Below, piece after piece: positions 24,003 through 32,944 of a stretch of 64,000 nucleotides of DNA. The DNA is taken from assembly GCA_027941995.1 (NCBI GenBank), contig CP115966.1, positions 124,001 through 188,000 on the forward strand, given 5' to 3'. The number at the start of each line of letters is the position of its first letter. Position 1 is the first letter of the stretch. The notes under the pieces are model-generated. The model saw only the letters and a list, made by a program, of their open reading frames with translations. It did no database searches and had not been told where the DNA came from. The position numbers and the translations under genes are program-made. The stretch comes from Erythrobacteraceae bacterium WH01K (GTDB lineage: Bacteria; Pseudomonadota; Alphaproteobacteria; Sphingomonadales; Sphingomonadaceae).

Positions 24003-25004
24003 CTATCGCCCGTCGCCCGTGCGCGGGACACTGGCGCGCGCCGGGGCTTTCGTGCGCCCCTTCGGCAGCTCGGCCCCGCTGTTCGCCTGCACCGTGCCGT
24101 CCGTGACCGCGTCCTTCACCAGTTCGCCGATGCCGCCGAGCGAGCCGATGAGCTGGGTCGCTTCCACCGGGAACAGGATGGTCTTGGCATTGGGACTTTC
24201 GGCGAACTTGCCGACCGCCTTCGTATATTCCTGCGCGATGAAGTAATTGATCGCCTGGCTGCCCGAACTGGCAATGGCATCGGACACCATCTGCGTCGCC
24301 CTGGCTTCCGCCTCGGCCGCGCGCTCGCGCGCTTCGGCGTCGCGGAACTGGGATTCGCGCTTGCCCTCGGCTTCGAGGATGGCGGACTGCTTGCGGCCCT
24401 CGGCGCGCAGGATTGAGCTGGTCTTGTCGCCCTCCGCTTCCAGGATTTCGGCACGCTTCAGGCGCTCCGCCTTCATCTGGCGGGCCATCGCCTCGCTGAT
24501 GTCCAGAGGCGGGCGGATATCCTTGATCTCGACCCGGGTGATCTTGATCCCCCACGGCGAGGTCGCATGGTCCACCACGCTGAGCAGGCGGGCATTGATC
24601 TCGTCGCGCTTGGACAGCGTTTCGTCCAGATCCATGCTGCCCATCACGGTGCGCAGGTTCGTGGTGGTGAGCGCCATGATGGCGTTCTGCAGGCCGCTGA
24701 CTTCATACGCCGCCTTGGGCGCGTCCAGCACCTGGAAGAAGACGACCGCGTCCACGCCGACCATGGCGTTGTCGGCGGTGATGATTTCCTGGCCCGGAAT
24801 GTCGAGCACCTGTTCCATCATGTTGATCTTGTGGCCGACCCGCTCGATGAACGGGACGATCAGGGTCAGGCCGGGATCGGCGGCCTTGGTGAATTTCCCG
24901 AACCGTTCGATGGTATAGACGAAGCCCTGCTTCACCACCGTGACCGCCGACAGAAGAAATACCACCAGCAATGCCAGCAGCAGTCCGAGTAAAATCAGTT
25001 CCAT
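24003..25004 (-). CDS. SPFH/stomatin-family membrane protein (QmcA/HflK-like)
   Basis: A 333-residue protein with an N-terminal membrane anchor (MELILLGLLLALLVVFLLSA) and a SPFH/band-7 domain (about 25-190: FGKFTKAADPGLTLIVPFIE, MEQVLDIPGQEIITADNA). A long Ala/Glu/Arg coiled coil follows (about 190-265). Such proteins form large rings that organise membrane microdomains. The tail beyond residue 300 is Gly/Ala/Pro-rich. The start at 25004 was preferred over the ATG six codons upstream because it gives a clean membrane anchor. Partner: NfeD, next gene. Confidence 0.9.
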   Translation of the reverse strand: MELILLGLLLALLVVFLLSAVTVVKQGFVYTIERFGKFTKAADPGLTLIVPFIERVGHKINMMEQVLDIPGQEIITADNAMVGVDAVVFFQVLDAPKAAYEVSGLQNAIMALTTTNLRTVMGSMDLDETLSKRDEINARLLSVVDHATSPWGIKITRVEIKDIRPPLDISEAMARQMKAERLKRAEILEAEGDKTSSILRAEGRKQSAILEAEGKRESQFRDAEARERAAEAEARATQMVSDAIASSGSQAINYFIAQEYTKAVGKFAESPNAKTILFPVEATQLIGSLGGIGELVKDAVTDGTVQANSGAELPKGRTKAPARASVPRTGDGR

Positions 25005-25071
25005 GTCGTCCCCTTCCCACAAGTCCGCGGCAATCTAGAGCACGCCCCCGGCCCCGCCAAGGAAAAGCGGA

Positions 25072-25965
25072 TCAGAGCGCCGAACCGTAAAGCGCCATCT
25101 TGGCCGCATAGGCGCGTTCCGCCGCCGCGCGGTCGTAAGCCGGGCTGTCGGGCACGGTCCAGCCATGGTCCCCGGCATAGACGTCGACTTCGGCGCGGAC
25201 ATTGGCGGCATCCGCTGCGCCGCGCAGTATCGTCTTGTTCTCCGGCGCATCGGCATCGTCGTCCTGCGCGATGGCGAAGAGGTAGGACGTATCGGGCGTG
25301 CCGGTCAGCAGCTTGTGCGGGCTCTGCTCGTCCTCGCGCACCAGCCCCCCGCCGTGGAAACTGGCCGCCGCCTTCACGCGGCCCGGCACGGCAGAGGCGG
25401 TATAGACCGTGAACGGACCGCCCATGCAGTATCCCTCGCTGCCGATGCCGCGCGCGGTGTCGACCGCCTGCTGCCCGTCAAGCCAGCCGACCAGTGCAGT
25501 GGCATCGCGCATTACGGCCTGGCTGCTGAGCTTGTCGCGCCACGGGCCGACCTTGTCGAACCCGCCGCCCGCCCGGAAGGAGGCGAAATCGGCGAACTGC
25601 TCGCCCGCTACGTCGCGGTAATAGGGATTGACCAGCAGCACGGAGTATCCTTCCGCCGCGACTCGCCGGGCCATCATCCGGTTCGCATCGCGCACGCCCG
25701 CAATGTCGGGCCAGAACACGATGGCCGGATGCGCGCCGCTGGCAGGATGGATGAACACCGCATCGGCATCTCCGTCGGGCGTGTCGATTATGATGGTGTT
25801 TTCTGCAAGTCCGCCAGCGCCCGCAGCGGCATCGCCATTCGTCCCCATGCCGGTACACGCGGCCAGTGCCAGCGCGCCGCCCCCTGCTGCGAATTGCCGC
25901 CTGCTGACGGGGCTGCGATACCACTCGGTATCGGGGATCTGCGTGTTGCCGGTGTCCTTGCACAT
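25072..25965 (-). CDS. Dienelactone-hydrolase-family lipoprotein or Tat substrate
   Basis: A 297-residue alpha/beta hydrolase. The N-terminal part has SRRQFAAGGGALALAACTG: a twin-arginine motif followed by a lipobox (LAAC37), so the protein is probably a Tat-exported lipoprotein. The catalytic triad of the dienelactone-hydrolase group is readable as C180 (GYCMGG, nucleophile), D235-D237 region (AIAQDDDA) and H267 (AGDHGWT). Substrates of this group are lactones and other esters; the specific substrate is not known. It is divergent from the PQQ dehydrogenase, with which it may share oxidation of secreted or lignin-type compounds (inference). Confidence 0.85.
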   Translation of the reverse strand: MCKDTGNTQIPDTEWYRSPVSRRQFAAGGGALALAACTGMGTNGDAAAGAGGLAENTIIIDTPDGDADAVFIHPASGAHPAIVFWPDIAGVRDANRMMARRVAAEGYSVLLVNPYYRDVAGEQFADFASFRAGGGFDKVGPWRDKLSSQAVMRDATALVGWLDGQQAVDTARGIGSEGYCMGGPFTVYTASAVPGRVKAAASFHGGGLVREDEQSPHKLLTGTPDTSYLFAIAQDDDADAPENKTILRGAADAANVRAEVDVYAGDHGWTVPDSPAYDRAAAERAYAAKMALYGSAL

Positions 25966-26090
25966 GATCTCGTCTCCTCTTCGGGGGCCAGCCTAGCCGA
26001 CTTGCGATGATGGACAAGTCTTCGTGCAGGATGCACACTCCGTTTCAACCGGCGACCGGAAAAGAGTCGATGCCTTGGGAGGGGGATAGG

Positions 26091-28253
26091 ATGAAGCGTC
26101 TCGCGCTCGCGGCACTGGCCGCAATGGCATTGCCGTTCACGCTCGGCTCGTGCGGCGAGGGGTACGACCCGGCAGCGAATGGCGGGATCGACGGCGCAAG
26201 GCTGCTAAACGCGCAGGCCGACGGGGCGAACTGGATTTCCTACGGCCGCAATTATGCGGAGCAGCGCTTCAGCCCGCTGGCGCAGATCACCGCCGAAAAT
26301 GTGGGCGAACTGGGCCTTGCATGGGCCGCCGGCATGGACACCGCGCGCGGGCAGGAGGCAACGCCGCTGGTGATGGACGCCAGGCTCTACCTCACCACCG
26401 CGTGGAGCAAGGTGAAGGCATTCGATGCCGCAACGGGCGAGCCGCTATGGAGCTACGATCCGCAAGTCCCCGGCGAAACCGCGGTCAAGGCGTGCTGCGA
26501 CGTCGTGAACCGCGGCCTTGCCGCATGGGGCGACCGGCTGTTCCTCGGCACGCTGGACGGGCGGCTGGTGGCGCTGGACCGGGATACGGGCGCGGTCGTC
26601 TGGGAAACCGTCACGGTCGACCAGTCGAAGTCCTACACCGTGACCGGCGCGCCGCGCGTGATCGACGGGAAGGTCATCATCGGCAATGGCGGCGCGGAAT
26701 TCGGCGTGCGCGGCTACATCGCGGCCTATGACGCGGTCGATGGCGAGGAGCTGTGGCGCTTCTACACCGTGCCGGATGGCGAGGAGACGGAGGGCTCGCC
26801 CGAATATTTGCGCGAAGCGGCCGCCACTTGGGAAGGCGACACGCTGACGGGCGAGGACGGCATCGGCGGCGGCGGCACGGTGTGGGACGCGATGGCCTAC
26901 GACCCCGAACTCGACCTCCTGTATATCGGCGTCGGCAACGGGAGCCCATGGAACCGCGCCTATCGCAGCCCCGGCGCGGACGGACGCGGGGAAGGCGACA
27001 ACCTCTACCTCTCTTCCATCGTGGCCCTGCGCCCCTCGACCGGCGAATATGTCTGGCATTACCAGACCACGCCGGGCGAGACCTGGGACTTCACCGCCAC
27101 GCAGCACATCATGCTGGCCGACATGGAAATCGGGGGGCGGGAGCGTCAGGTGCTGATGCAGGCGCCCAAGAACGGCTTCTTCTACGTCCTCGACCGCGCG
27201 ACCGGCGAGTTCATCAGCGGCGATCCCTATGTCACCGTCAACTGGGCGACCGGAATCGACCCGGAAACGGGCCGGCCGATCGAGAACCCCGAAACCCGCA
27301 TCGACCGGACGGGCCAGCCGGCGATGGTCACGCCGGGCGCGCTGGGCGGGCACAACTGGCACCCGATGGCCTATCACCCGGGCGAAAACCTCGTCTACAT
27401 CCCGGCCTTCGAGGCAGGCATGGTCTACGCCCCTCAGGCCGACTGGAAGCCCGACCGGGCGCGCGGCTTCAACGTAGGTTTCGACCTTGGCGCAGGCGAT
27501 TTGCCGCCCGATCTCGGCTTCCGTAGGCAAGTGGCCGGAACCTTGCGCGGAATGCTGGTCGCGTGGGACCCGGTGGCGAAGAAGGCCCGCTGGAGCGTCG
27601 AACACGAAGGGCCGTGGAACGGGGGCCTGCTGGCAACCGCGGGCGGCCTGGTCTTCCAGGGCACGGCGGGCAGCGACTTCAAGGCGTTCGACGCAGCCAG
27701 CGGCGAGGAATTGTGGCGCTTCGCCGCGCAGACCGGCATCGTCGCGCCGCCCGTCACCTACACCGTGGACGGCCAGCAATATGTCGCCGTGCTGGCCGGC
27801 TGGGGCGGCCCCTATGCGCTCAGCGTCGACGGCGACCTGATGAAGGCGAAGGCCCCGGTGCGCAACATATCGCGCCTGCTGGTCTTCCGGCTGGGCGCTA
27901 AGGCGGCATTGCCGCCCGAACCGGCGCTGGCCGACATCCCGCTCGACCCCCCGCCCAGCCGCGCAAGCGCGCAAACCATTGCGCTCGGCAAGGCGAGATA
28001 CGCCCGCTACTGCGCCGTGTGCCACGCACCCGGAGCCGTCGGCAGCACCGTCCTGCCGGACCTCAGGCGCTCAGGCACGCTGGGCAACAAGGCCGCCTGG
28101 CTCAGCGTCGTCCATGACGGCCTGCTGAAAGACAGCGGCATGGCCAGCTTCGCGGAATCGCTCAGCAAGGAAGAGATGGACGCGATCCGCGAATACGTCA
28201 TCGCCCGCGCGAACGAGGACAAGGCGATGGAGGGTGCGCGGAGCGGAAGCTGA
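26091..28253 (+). CDS. PQQ-dependent quinohemoprotein dehydrogenase (type II alcohol dehydrogenase-like), predicted lipoprotein
   Basis: A 720-residue periplasmic enzyme. An eight-bladed propeller contains the adjacent cysteines C135-C136 (KACCDVVNRG), whose disulfide ring sits over PQQ, and repeated tryptophan-docking blades (AWSKVKAFDAATGEPLWSY, WVLDRATG-like). The C-terminal cytochrome c domain has CAVCH at 641-645, so electrons pass from PQQ to heme. The N-terminal sequence MKRLALAALAAMALPFTLGSC ends in a lipobox, which suggests membrane anchoring, whereas most type II enzymes are soluble. The start at 26091 was chosen for its GGAGGGGGATAGG site; the longer frame begins earlier. Substrate (alcohol or other) is not determined. 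Confidence 0.9.
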   Translation: MKRLALAALAAMALPFTLGSCGEGYDPAANGGIDGARLLNAQADGANWISYGRNYAEQRFSPLAQITAENVGELGLAWAAGMDTARGQEATPLVMDARLYLTTAWSKVKAFDAATGEPLWSYDPQVPGETAVKACCDVVNRGLAAWGDRLFLGTLDGRLVALDRDTGAVVWETVTVDQSKSYTVTGAPRVIDGKVIIGNGGAEFGVRGYIAAYDAVDGEELWRFYTVPDGEETEGSPEYLREAAATWEGDTLTGEDGIGGGGTVWDAMAYDPELDLLYIGVGNGSPWNRAYRSPGADGRGEGDNLYLSSIVALRPSTGEYVWHYQTTPGETWDFTATQHIMLADMEIGGRERQVLMQAPKNGFFYVLDRATGEFISGDPYVTVNWATGIDPETGRPIENPETRIDRTGQPAMVTPGALGGHNWHPMAYHPGENLVYIPAFEAGMVYAPQADWKPDRARGFNVGFDLGAGDLPPDLGFRRQVAGTLRGMLVAWDPVAKKARWSVEHEGPWNGGLLATAGGLVFQGTAGSDFKAFDAASGEELWRFAAQTGIVAPPVTYTVDGQQYVAVLAGWGGPYALSVDGDLMKAKAPVRNISRLLVFRLGAKAALPPEPALADIPLDPPPSRASAQTIALGKARYARYCAVCHAPGAVGSTVLPDLRRSGTLGNKAAWLSVVHDGLLKDSGMASFAESLSKEEMDAIREYVIARANEDKAMEGARSGS

Positions 28254-28278
28254 CGCGACCAACGCACCCGAACCCACC

Positions 28279-28830
28279 CTATCCAAAAAGCGCCGTCGAC
28301 AGCAGCCTGCCGGGGATGAAGGCGAAGGCCCCGGCGATGCACAGGCCGATATAGCTGCCCTTCATCGCTTCGCGGTGAGCCTGCACGTTCCCGCGGCGGA
28401 TCGTCCAGATGGCGTAGGGGACGGTGGTGAAGGCAACCACGGTGAAAAGGTGCAGCGGGCTGTATCCCGTCCCGAAAAGCCCCGCGCCCGGGGCGCGGAT
28501 GAACAGCGTTGCCGTGGCGGTCGTCAGCATCAGCACGCAATAAAGCCGACCGAGCAGGCGATGAAGCGGCGTTCCCTTGGGCCGGGCGATCATGAACCCG
28601 CCGATCGCGAAGGCCGGCAGCACGGTGGCGAGGTGTATGGCGATGGGCCAGGTCCACTGACGCGATCCGCCGGCCCCGTTCGATGCAGAGCCATCCGATG
28701 CGAAACCGCCCGATGCGGCCGACATCAGCGTCAGGGCTATGGTGATCGCAACGGTGATCGCGCCCGTGACCAGGATCGTCCCGATCAGCTTGCCGGCAGT
28801 TTTCTTCTCGCGGGCTATCGAATTGTCCAC
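28279..28830 (-). CDS. DUF2306 membrane protein
   Basis: A 183-residue protein with four to five hydrophobic helices. The pattern of histidines in PIAIHLATVLPAF, LHLFTVVAFTTV and the conserved GRLYC matches DUF2306, a family resembling cytochrome b-type membrane proteins; heme binding has been suggested for relatives but is not shown here. GTG at 28830 was chosen for the AAGGAG site seven bases upstream. The preceding long frame is a shadow. It is divergent from the LytTR regulator (155 bp), which may control it. Confidence 0.75.
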   Translation of the reverse strand: MDNSIAREKKTAGKLIGTILVTGAITVAITIALTLMSAASGGFASDGSASNGAGGSRQWTWPIAIHLATVLPAFAIGGFMIARPKGTPLHRLLGRLYCVLMLTTATATLFIRAPGAGLFGTGYSPLHLFTVVAFTTVPYAIWTIRRGNVQAHREAMKGSYIGLCIAGAFAFIPGRLLSTALFG

Positions 28831-28984
28831 CTCGTAACTCCTTTTCTCTGGACGCCTTTTCCGCTGCGAGTTTGCCCGCGCAGGCGAAGCGCGCAACGCG
28901 AATTGCGTGGACGAAGCGAGAGATACGCAGGCGGGCGTGGTTGCCCATTCGCCCATTCGCGAATGGCTGCTATGAGGCACGGGC

Positions 28985-29797
28985 ATGACTGACGCAGCAA
29001 GCACGCCAGACACCCGAGTGGGCTTCGCAACCCACGCAGCCATCGTCGCCTTGCTGGGGGTGGTACTCGCACTGGCCGGGGCTTTCGGCACGGGTGGGCT
29101 ACCGTTGCCGGCCCGGCTCGCCTACTGGATCGGCGGACTCGTCGGCGCGGGGATGCTCATGCAGCTTCTTGTCATTCCGATGCGCGGCGTCTGCAGGATG
29201 CTGGCAGTCGGCGAGCACTGGGCCTACCTGATGGCGCTCCCGCTGCTGTGCGCGGGGTTCCTGGTCGCGTTCTGGCTGACCGCGCCGCCAACGGTTCTGG
29301 AGGGCGACGTGCGCTTCGGCCTGCTGTTCGTCCAGACACTGGCCGTGGGTGTTGCCATCTTTCTCCTGTTCGGTGGTCTGTTCGCCTTGAGCGCCGCGCG
29401 CACGGGCGATACCGGGACCTTGGCCGCACCGCCCGCCACCACGCCGCCCGTCCCGTCATTCGAGCATCCCTCGCTACCGGTCGATACGAAGCTCCACGAG
29501 CGCCTGCCGCCCGCCTTCGGACCGGTTCTGGCCCTGCGCGTGGAGGACCACTACACGATCGCCATCGGCCACGGCGGACAGGAGATGCTCCTGCTTCCCT
29601 TGCGCGACGCGATTGCCGAAATCGGCGAGACGCATGGCGAGCAGGTCCACCGTTCATGGTGGGTCGCCCACGGCGCAGTGGCACAGGCAAGGCGCAGCGG
29701 CAGGTCGGTCGAACTCGAACTGGTCGATGGTAGCGTGGCCCCGGTCAGCCGCGCGAACGTGGCCGAGATCCGGAAGGCAGGCTGGCTGGCGGACTAG
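28985..29797 (+). CDS. Membrane-anchored LytTR transcription regulator
   Basis: A 270-residue protein. Residues about 15-140 contain four hydrophobic helices. After a linker rich in Pro/Ala/Thr comes a LytTR DNA-binding domain (about 170-265: LALRVEDHYTIAIGHGGQEMLLLPLRDAIAEI, VHRSWWVAHGAVAQARRSGRSVELELVDGS; only short parts quoted are diagnostic). In the family this domain binds direct repeats with a beta-fold. Together with the divergently encoded DUF2306 protein it may form a membrane sensor-regulator pair. It ends in a CTAG overlap with the SDR gene on the other strand. Confidence 0.82.
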   Translation: MTDAASTPDTRVGFATHAAIVALLGVVLALAGAFGTGGLPLPARLAYWIGGLVGAGMLMQLLVIPMRGVCRMLAVGEHWAYLMALPLLCAGFLVAFWLTAPPTVLEGDVRFGLLFVQTLAVGVAIFLLFGGLFALSAARTGDTGTLAAPPATTPPVPSFEHPSLPVDTKLHERLPPAFGPVLALRVEDHYTIAIGHGGQEMLLLPLRDAIAEIGETHGEQVHRSWWVAHGAVAQARRSGRSVELELVDGSVAPVSRANVAEIRKAGWLAD

Positions 29798-30555
29798 CGA
29801 ACCCGCCCCCTTGCAGCCTGCCCGTCATCCACACGGATCACCGCGCCGGTGACGCATTCGCTGGCGGGATCGACGAGGTAGAGCAGGGTGGAATCCATCT
29901 GCTCGACCTCGGGCACGCGCTGCCGAGCAAGGCCCGGCTTCGGATCGCCGATGCGTTCGAACATGCCGTCGGTCATCTCGGTCACGAACATGCCGGGGCA
30001 GATCGCGTTGACGTTGATGTTCGCATAGGCCCACTCGACGCTCAGCGCCTCCGTCATGCGGGCAAGCGCGGTCTTGGTCACGGCATAGAGCGCCGCGCCG
30101 CCGCCATCGTAGCGGTAATGCGCCGTGCTGGAGATGTTGACGATCCGCCCCGGCTTGTCCGCCGCCATCAGCCGCCGCGCGACCTCGCAGGAAAGCACCC
30201 ACGGCGCGCGCAGGTTCACGTCCAGCACGCGGTCGGTCAGCTCCAGGCTCATCTTGTGGGCACGCTGCGCGTCGGGAATGCCGGCATTGTTGATGAGGAT
30301 GTCGATCGTGCCGAACGCCTGTTCGCCCGCCTCCACCGCCGCCACCAGCGCCTCGGCATCGCTCGCGTCCATCTCGACCGGCAGCGCGTTTTCGCGGCCG
30401 AGTTCATCCGCCAGCGCCTCCAGCCGGTCCACACGCCGCGCGGCCAGCACGACCTTCGCGCCCTGCGCGGCCAGCACGCGGGCGAACCGCTCGCCAAAGC
30501 CGGAGGACGCGCCCGTCACCAGCGCCACGCGTCCTGTCAGGTCCGGTCCGTTCAT
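29794..30555 (-). CDS. SDR-family NAD(P)-dependent oxidoreductase
   Basis: A 253-residue classical short-chain dehydrogenase. It has the nucleotide loop VTGASSGFGERFAR (about 14-27), NNAGIPDAQR and the catalytic tetrad N-S-Y-K with NISSTAHYRYDGGGAALYAVTKTAL (first S, then Y-x3-K at about 163-167). The substrate is unknown. It lies 36 bp upstream of PurU on the same strand, and its stop overlaps the LytTR stop as CTAG. Confidence 0.9.
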   Translation of the reverse strand: MNGPDLTGRVALVTGASSGFGERFARVLAAQGAKVVLAARRVDRLEALADELGRENALPVEMDASDAEALVAAVEAGEQAFGTIDILINNAGIPDAQRAHKMSLELTDRVLDVNLRAPWVLSCEVARRLMAADKPGRIVNISSTAHYRYDGGGAALYAVTKTALARMTEALSVEWAYANINVNAICPGMFVTEMTDGMFERIGDPKPGLARQRVPEVEQMDSTLLYLVDPASECVTGAVIRVDDGQAARGRVR

Positions 30556-30590
30556 GCTCTCTCTTCCACTTCCCGTCTATCACTGGCCGT

Positions 30591-31445
30591 CTATCGCTGG
30601 AACACCACCGTGCGCCCGTCATTCAGCAATGCGCGTTCCTCGACATGGAGGCGCACCGCCTCTGCCAGCACGCGGCGTTCGATGTCGCGGCCCTTGCGCA
30701 CCAGCGCATCGGGCGTGTCGGCATGGCTGATGGCTTCCACGTCCTGGTGGATGATCGGCCCTTCGTCGAGGTCGGTGGTCACGTAATGCGCCGTCGCCCC
30801 GATCATCTTCACGCCCCGCGCATGGGCCTGGTGATAGGGTTTCGCGCCCTTGAAGCCGGGCAGGAAGGAATGGTGGATATTGATGCAGCGCCCGGCGAAA
30901 TGGGCTGCCTGCTCGTCCGACAGGATCTGCATGTAGCGGGCGAGCACGACCAGCTCGGCATCCGTTTCGTCCGCGATGGCGCGCACCTGCGCCTCCTGCT
31001 CCGCCTTCGTTTCGCGCGTCACAGGCAGGTGGTGGAACGGCACGTCGCCGATATCGGTATGCGTGATGCTTTCGCGCGGATGGTTGGAGACGATGGCCAC
31101 CGGCCGGATCGCCATTTCCCCGATCCGCCAGCGATAGAGCAGGTCGGCCAGGCAGTGATCGAACTTGCTGACCATCAGCAGCACCCGGCGCGGGCGGTCC
31201 CGCAGGGCCAGCTTCCAGTCCATTGCGAAGCGGCCCGCAACGTCTTCGAATTCGCGACGCAGGACCTCGCGCGAGGTGTCGGCGGAGTCGAATTCCACCC
31301 GCATGAAAAACCGCCCGCTCTGGTGGTCGCCGAACTGCTGCGCCTCAAGCACATTGCCGCCGCGTTCGAACAGGAACGAGGTGACGGCGGCCGTGATGCC
31401 CGGCCGGTCCTCGCAGGCGAGCGTCAGGACGAGCGGCTCGCTCAT
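30591..31445 (-). CDS. purU: Formyltetrahydrofolate deformylase
   Basis: A 284-residue enzyme. The N-terminal ACT domain (about 5-80) begins [20 protein letters not shown], and the formyltransferase-type catalytic domain has [19 protein letters not shown] (about 200-218) and [12 protein letters not shown]. It hydrolyses 10-formyl-THF to formate and THF, supplying formate for purine synthesis and balancing one-carbon folates. The start at 31445 overlaps the preceding stop as ATGA. The much longer open frame that contains this gene continues into non-coding sequence on the same strand. Confidence 0.95.
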   Translation of the reverse strand: MSEPLVLTLACEDRPGITAAVTSFLFERGGNVLEAQQFGDHQSGRFFMRVEFDSADTSREVLRREFEDVAGRFAMDWKLALRDRPRRVLLMVSKFDHCLADLLYRWRIGEMAIRPVAIVSNHPRESITHTDIGDVPFHHLPVTRETKAEQEAQVRAIADETDAELVVLARYMQILSDEQAAHFAGRCINIHHSFLPGFKGAKPYHQAHARGVKMIGATAHYVTTDLDEGPIIHQDVEAISHADTPDALVRKGRDIERRVLAEAVRLHVEERALLNDGRTVVFQR

Positions 31446-32476
31446 TCGGCGCCATGCCTCTGGCCGAGCGCCTGTTCGCACTGGTCCATCAGGCCGCGCA
31501 AGATGTCCGCCACCGGCTCTTCCTCTTTCACCATGCCGACCGACTGCCCGGCCATCAGGCTGCCGTTCTCGACATCGCCGTCGATCACCGCGCGGCGCAG
31601 GGCGCCTGCCCAGTAATGCTCGATCTGCAGCTGAGCCTCCATCATCTCGAGGCCCCCATTCTCTTTGGCGGTATCCACCAGCCCCGCCACTTCGCGCTGC
31701 TTGGCGGTGAAGGCCTCGGTGCCCTTGTTCTTCAGCGCGCGCACGGGGATGACCGGCAGGCGCGGATCGACCTGCACCGATGCCACGGCATCGCGGGCAT
31801 TGGCGCGGAAGAACGCCTTCTTGAAATCGGGATGGGCGATGCTTTCGCTGGCGGCGGCGAAGCGCGTGCCCAGTTGCACGCCGACCGCGCCCATCTCCAG
31901 ATAGCCTGCAATCGCCTCGCCCCGGCCGATGCCGCCGGCAACGAAAACCAGGTGATCTGCCGAAAGCTCGGGCAGGAATTCCTGCGCCAGCACGCTGGTG
32001 GAAACGGGGCCGATATGGCCGCCCGCCTCCATGCCCTCGATCACCAGCGCGTCCCCACCGGACCGCAGCAGTTTCTTCGCCAGCGCCAGTGTGGGGGCGA
32101 AGACGATGACCTTGGCCCCGCCCTCCTTTATCCGCTCGACGCTGCCCTTGGGAGGGATGCCGCCTGCCAGCACGACATGGCCGACGCCATGCTTCGCGCA
32201 CACGTCGATCAGGTCCATCAGGTCCGGATGCATGGTGATGAGGTTCACGCCGAACGGCCTGTCCGTCATCGCCTTCGTCGCTGCGATTTCGGCGTCCAGC
32301 AGGTCGGGCGTCATCGCCCCGCAGGCAATCACGCCGAAGCCGCCGGCATTGGAAATGGCGGAGACCAGGTTGCGCTCGGAAACCCAGCTCATCGCGCCGC
32401 ACAGGACGGCGTGTTCGCAGCCGAGAAATTCGCGCCCGCGCTCCATCAGGGCGTGGCTTTTGGGATAGATAGTCAT
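31442..32476 (-). CDS. Nitronate monooxygenase family flavoprotein
   Basis: A 344-residue TIM-barrel flavoprotein of the nitronate monooxygenase (2-nitropropane dioxygenase) group. It contains [21 protein letters not shown] (about 27-47; only part diagnostic), the FMN phosphate loop [15 protein letters not shown], and [14 protein letters not shown] around the catalytic His region. The start [14 protein letters not shown] at 32476 is chosen because the longer frame lacks codon support. It is coupled to purU by ATGA. Its start codon overlaps, base for base (CATG), that of the divergent 137-aa gene. Confidence 0.88.
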   Translation of the reverse strand: MTIYPKSHALMERGREFLGCEHAVLCGAMSWVSERNLVSAISNAGGFGVIACGAMTPDLLDAEIAATKAMTDRPFGVNLITMHPDLMDLIDVCAKHGVGHVVLAGGIPPKGSVERIKEGGAKVIVFAPTLALAKKLLRSGGDALVIEGMEAGGHIGPVSTSVLAQEFLPELSADHLVFVAGGIGRGEAIAGYLEMGAVGVQLGTRFAAASESIAHPDFKKAFFRANARDAVASVQVDPRLPVIPVRALKNKGTEAFTAKQREVAGLVDTAKENGGLEMMEAQLQIEHYWAGALRRAVIDGDVENGSLMAGQSVGMVKEEEPVADILRGLMDQCEQALGQRHGAE

Positions 32477-32888
32477 GGCAGCCGCGGTTAGGGGAGCGGC
32501 GCGCGGTGGGCAAGCGCCCGCGCCCGAAGCCGACCCGGCGGGCGAGCCGCAGGCACAGACCACGGCGGGCGCGGACCCTTACGGCATTTCCGAAGATGCG
32601 ACCGAGATCAACCAGGCCATCTCCGGCGCCGGCCTGACCGCGCGTGAACTGGCCCGCCCCACGATCAGCGCCGACCGCACCGTGGTGGTCGATCGCATGG
32701 CCAGCTATCTGGGCGAGAACGAGCGCGTCCTGCCCGCCCCGCTGGTCGAAGCGGCGCGCGAGGACCTGCAGTCGATCCGCGACGCGGTGGAAGCAGGCGA
32801 CGCCGCCGCCGCCATGGCCGCAGGCCAGGCCCTGGTCGAAACCCTCAGAGCCGCCGCCCCCGTGGGCGGGGAGATTTCGGGGAGTTAG
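32475..32888 (+). CDS. Hypothetical protein of up to 137 aa, divergent from the nitronate monooxygenase gene
   Basis: An Ala-rich protein with a clear amphipathic helical body ([26 protein letters not shown], about 76-101). The codon pattern is typical of this genome, which supports a real gene, but no family was recognised. The N-terminal 30 residues are Ala/Pro/Gly-rich without a clear signal peptide. If the first ATG is used it would overlap the start codon of the divergent gene as CATG, leaving no room for promoters; a start further downstream is therefore possible. Confidence 0.55.
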   Translation: MAAAVRGAARGGQAPAPEADPAGEPQAQTTAGADPYGISEDATEINQAISGAGLTARELARPTISADRTVVVDRMASYLGENERVLPAPLVEAAREDLQSIRDAVEAGDAAAAMAAGQALVETLRAAAPVGGEISGS

Positions 32889-32907
32889 GCGAATCCGAAC
32901 GGCGGAC

Positions 32908-32931
32908 GGCGGGCATTTTCGACAGCCCGCC
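32908..32931. terminator. Hairpin between convergent genes
   Basis: GGCGGGC at 32908-32914 pairs with GCCCGCC at 32925-32931 over a 10-base loop. It lies between the stop of the 137-aa gene and the stop of the TonB receptor. Neither side has a strong T-run, so it is at best a moderate terminator for both directions. Confidence 0.4.
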
Positions 32932-32944
32932 GCCCGCAATTGCG

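Noticed and set aside
30591-32939. 782-codon continuous frame covering purU
   Set aside because: The part upstream of 31445 is antisense or out of frame to the nitronate monooxygenase and the 137-aa gene. Only the last 284 codons have PurU character.
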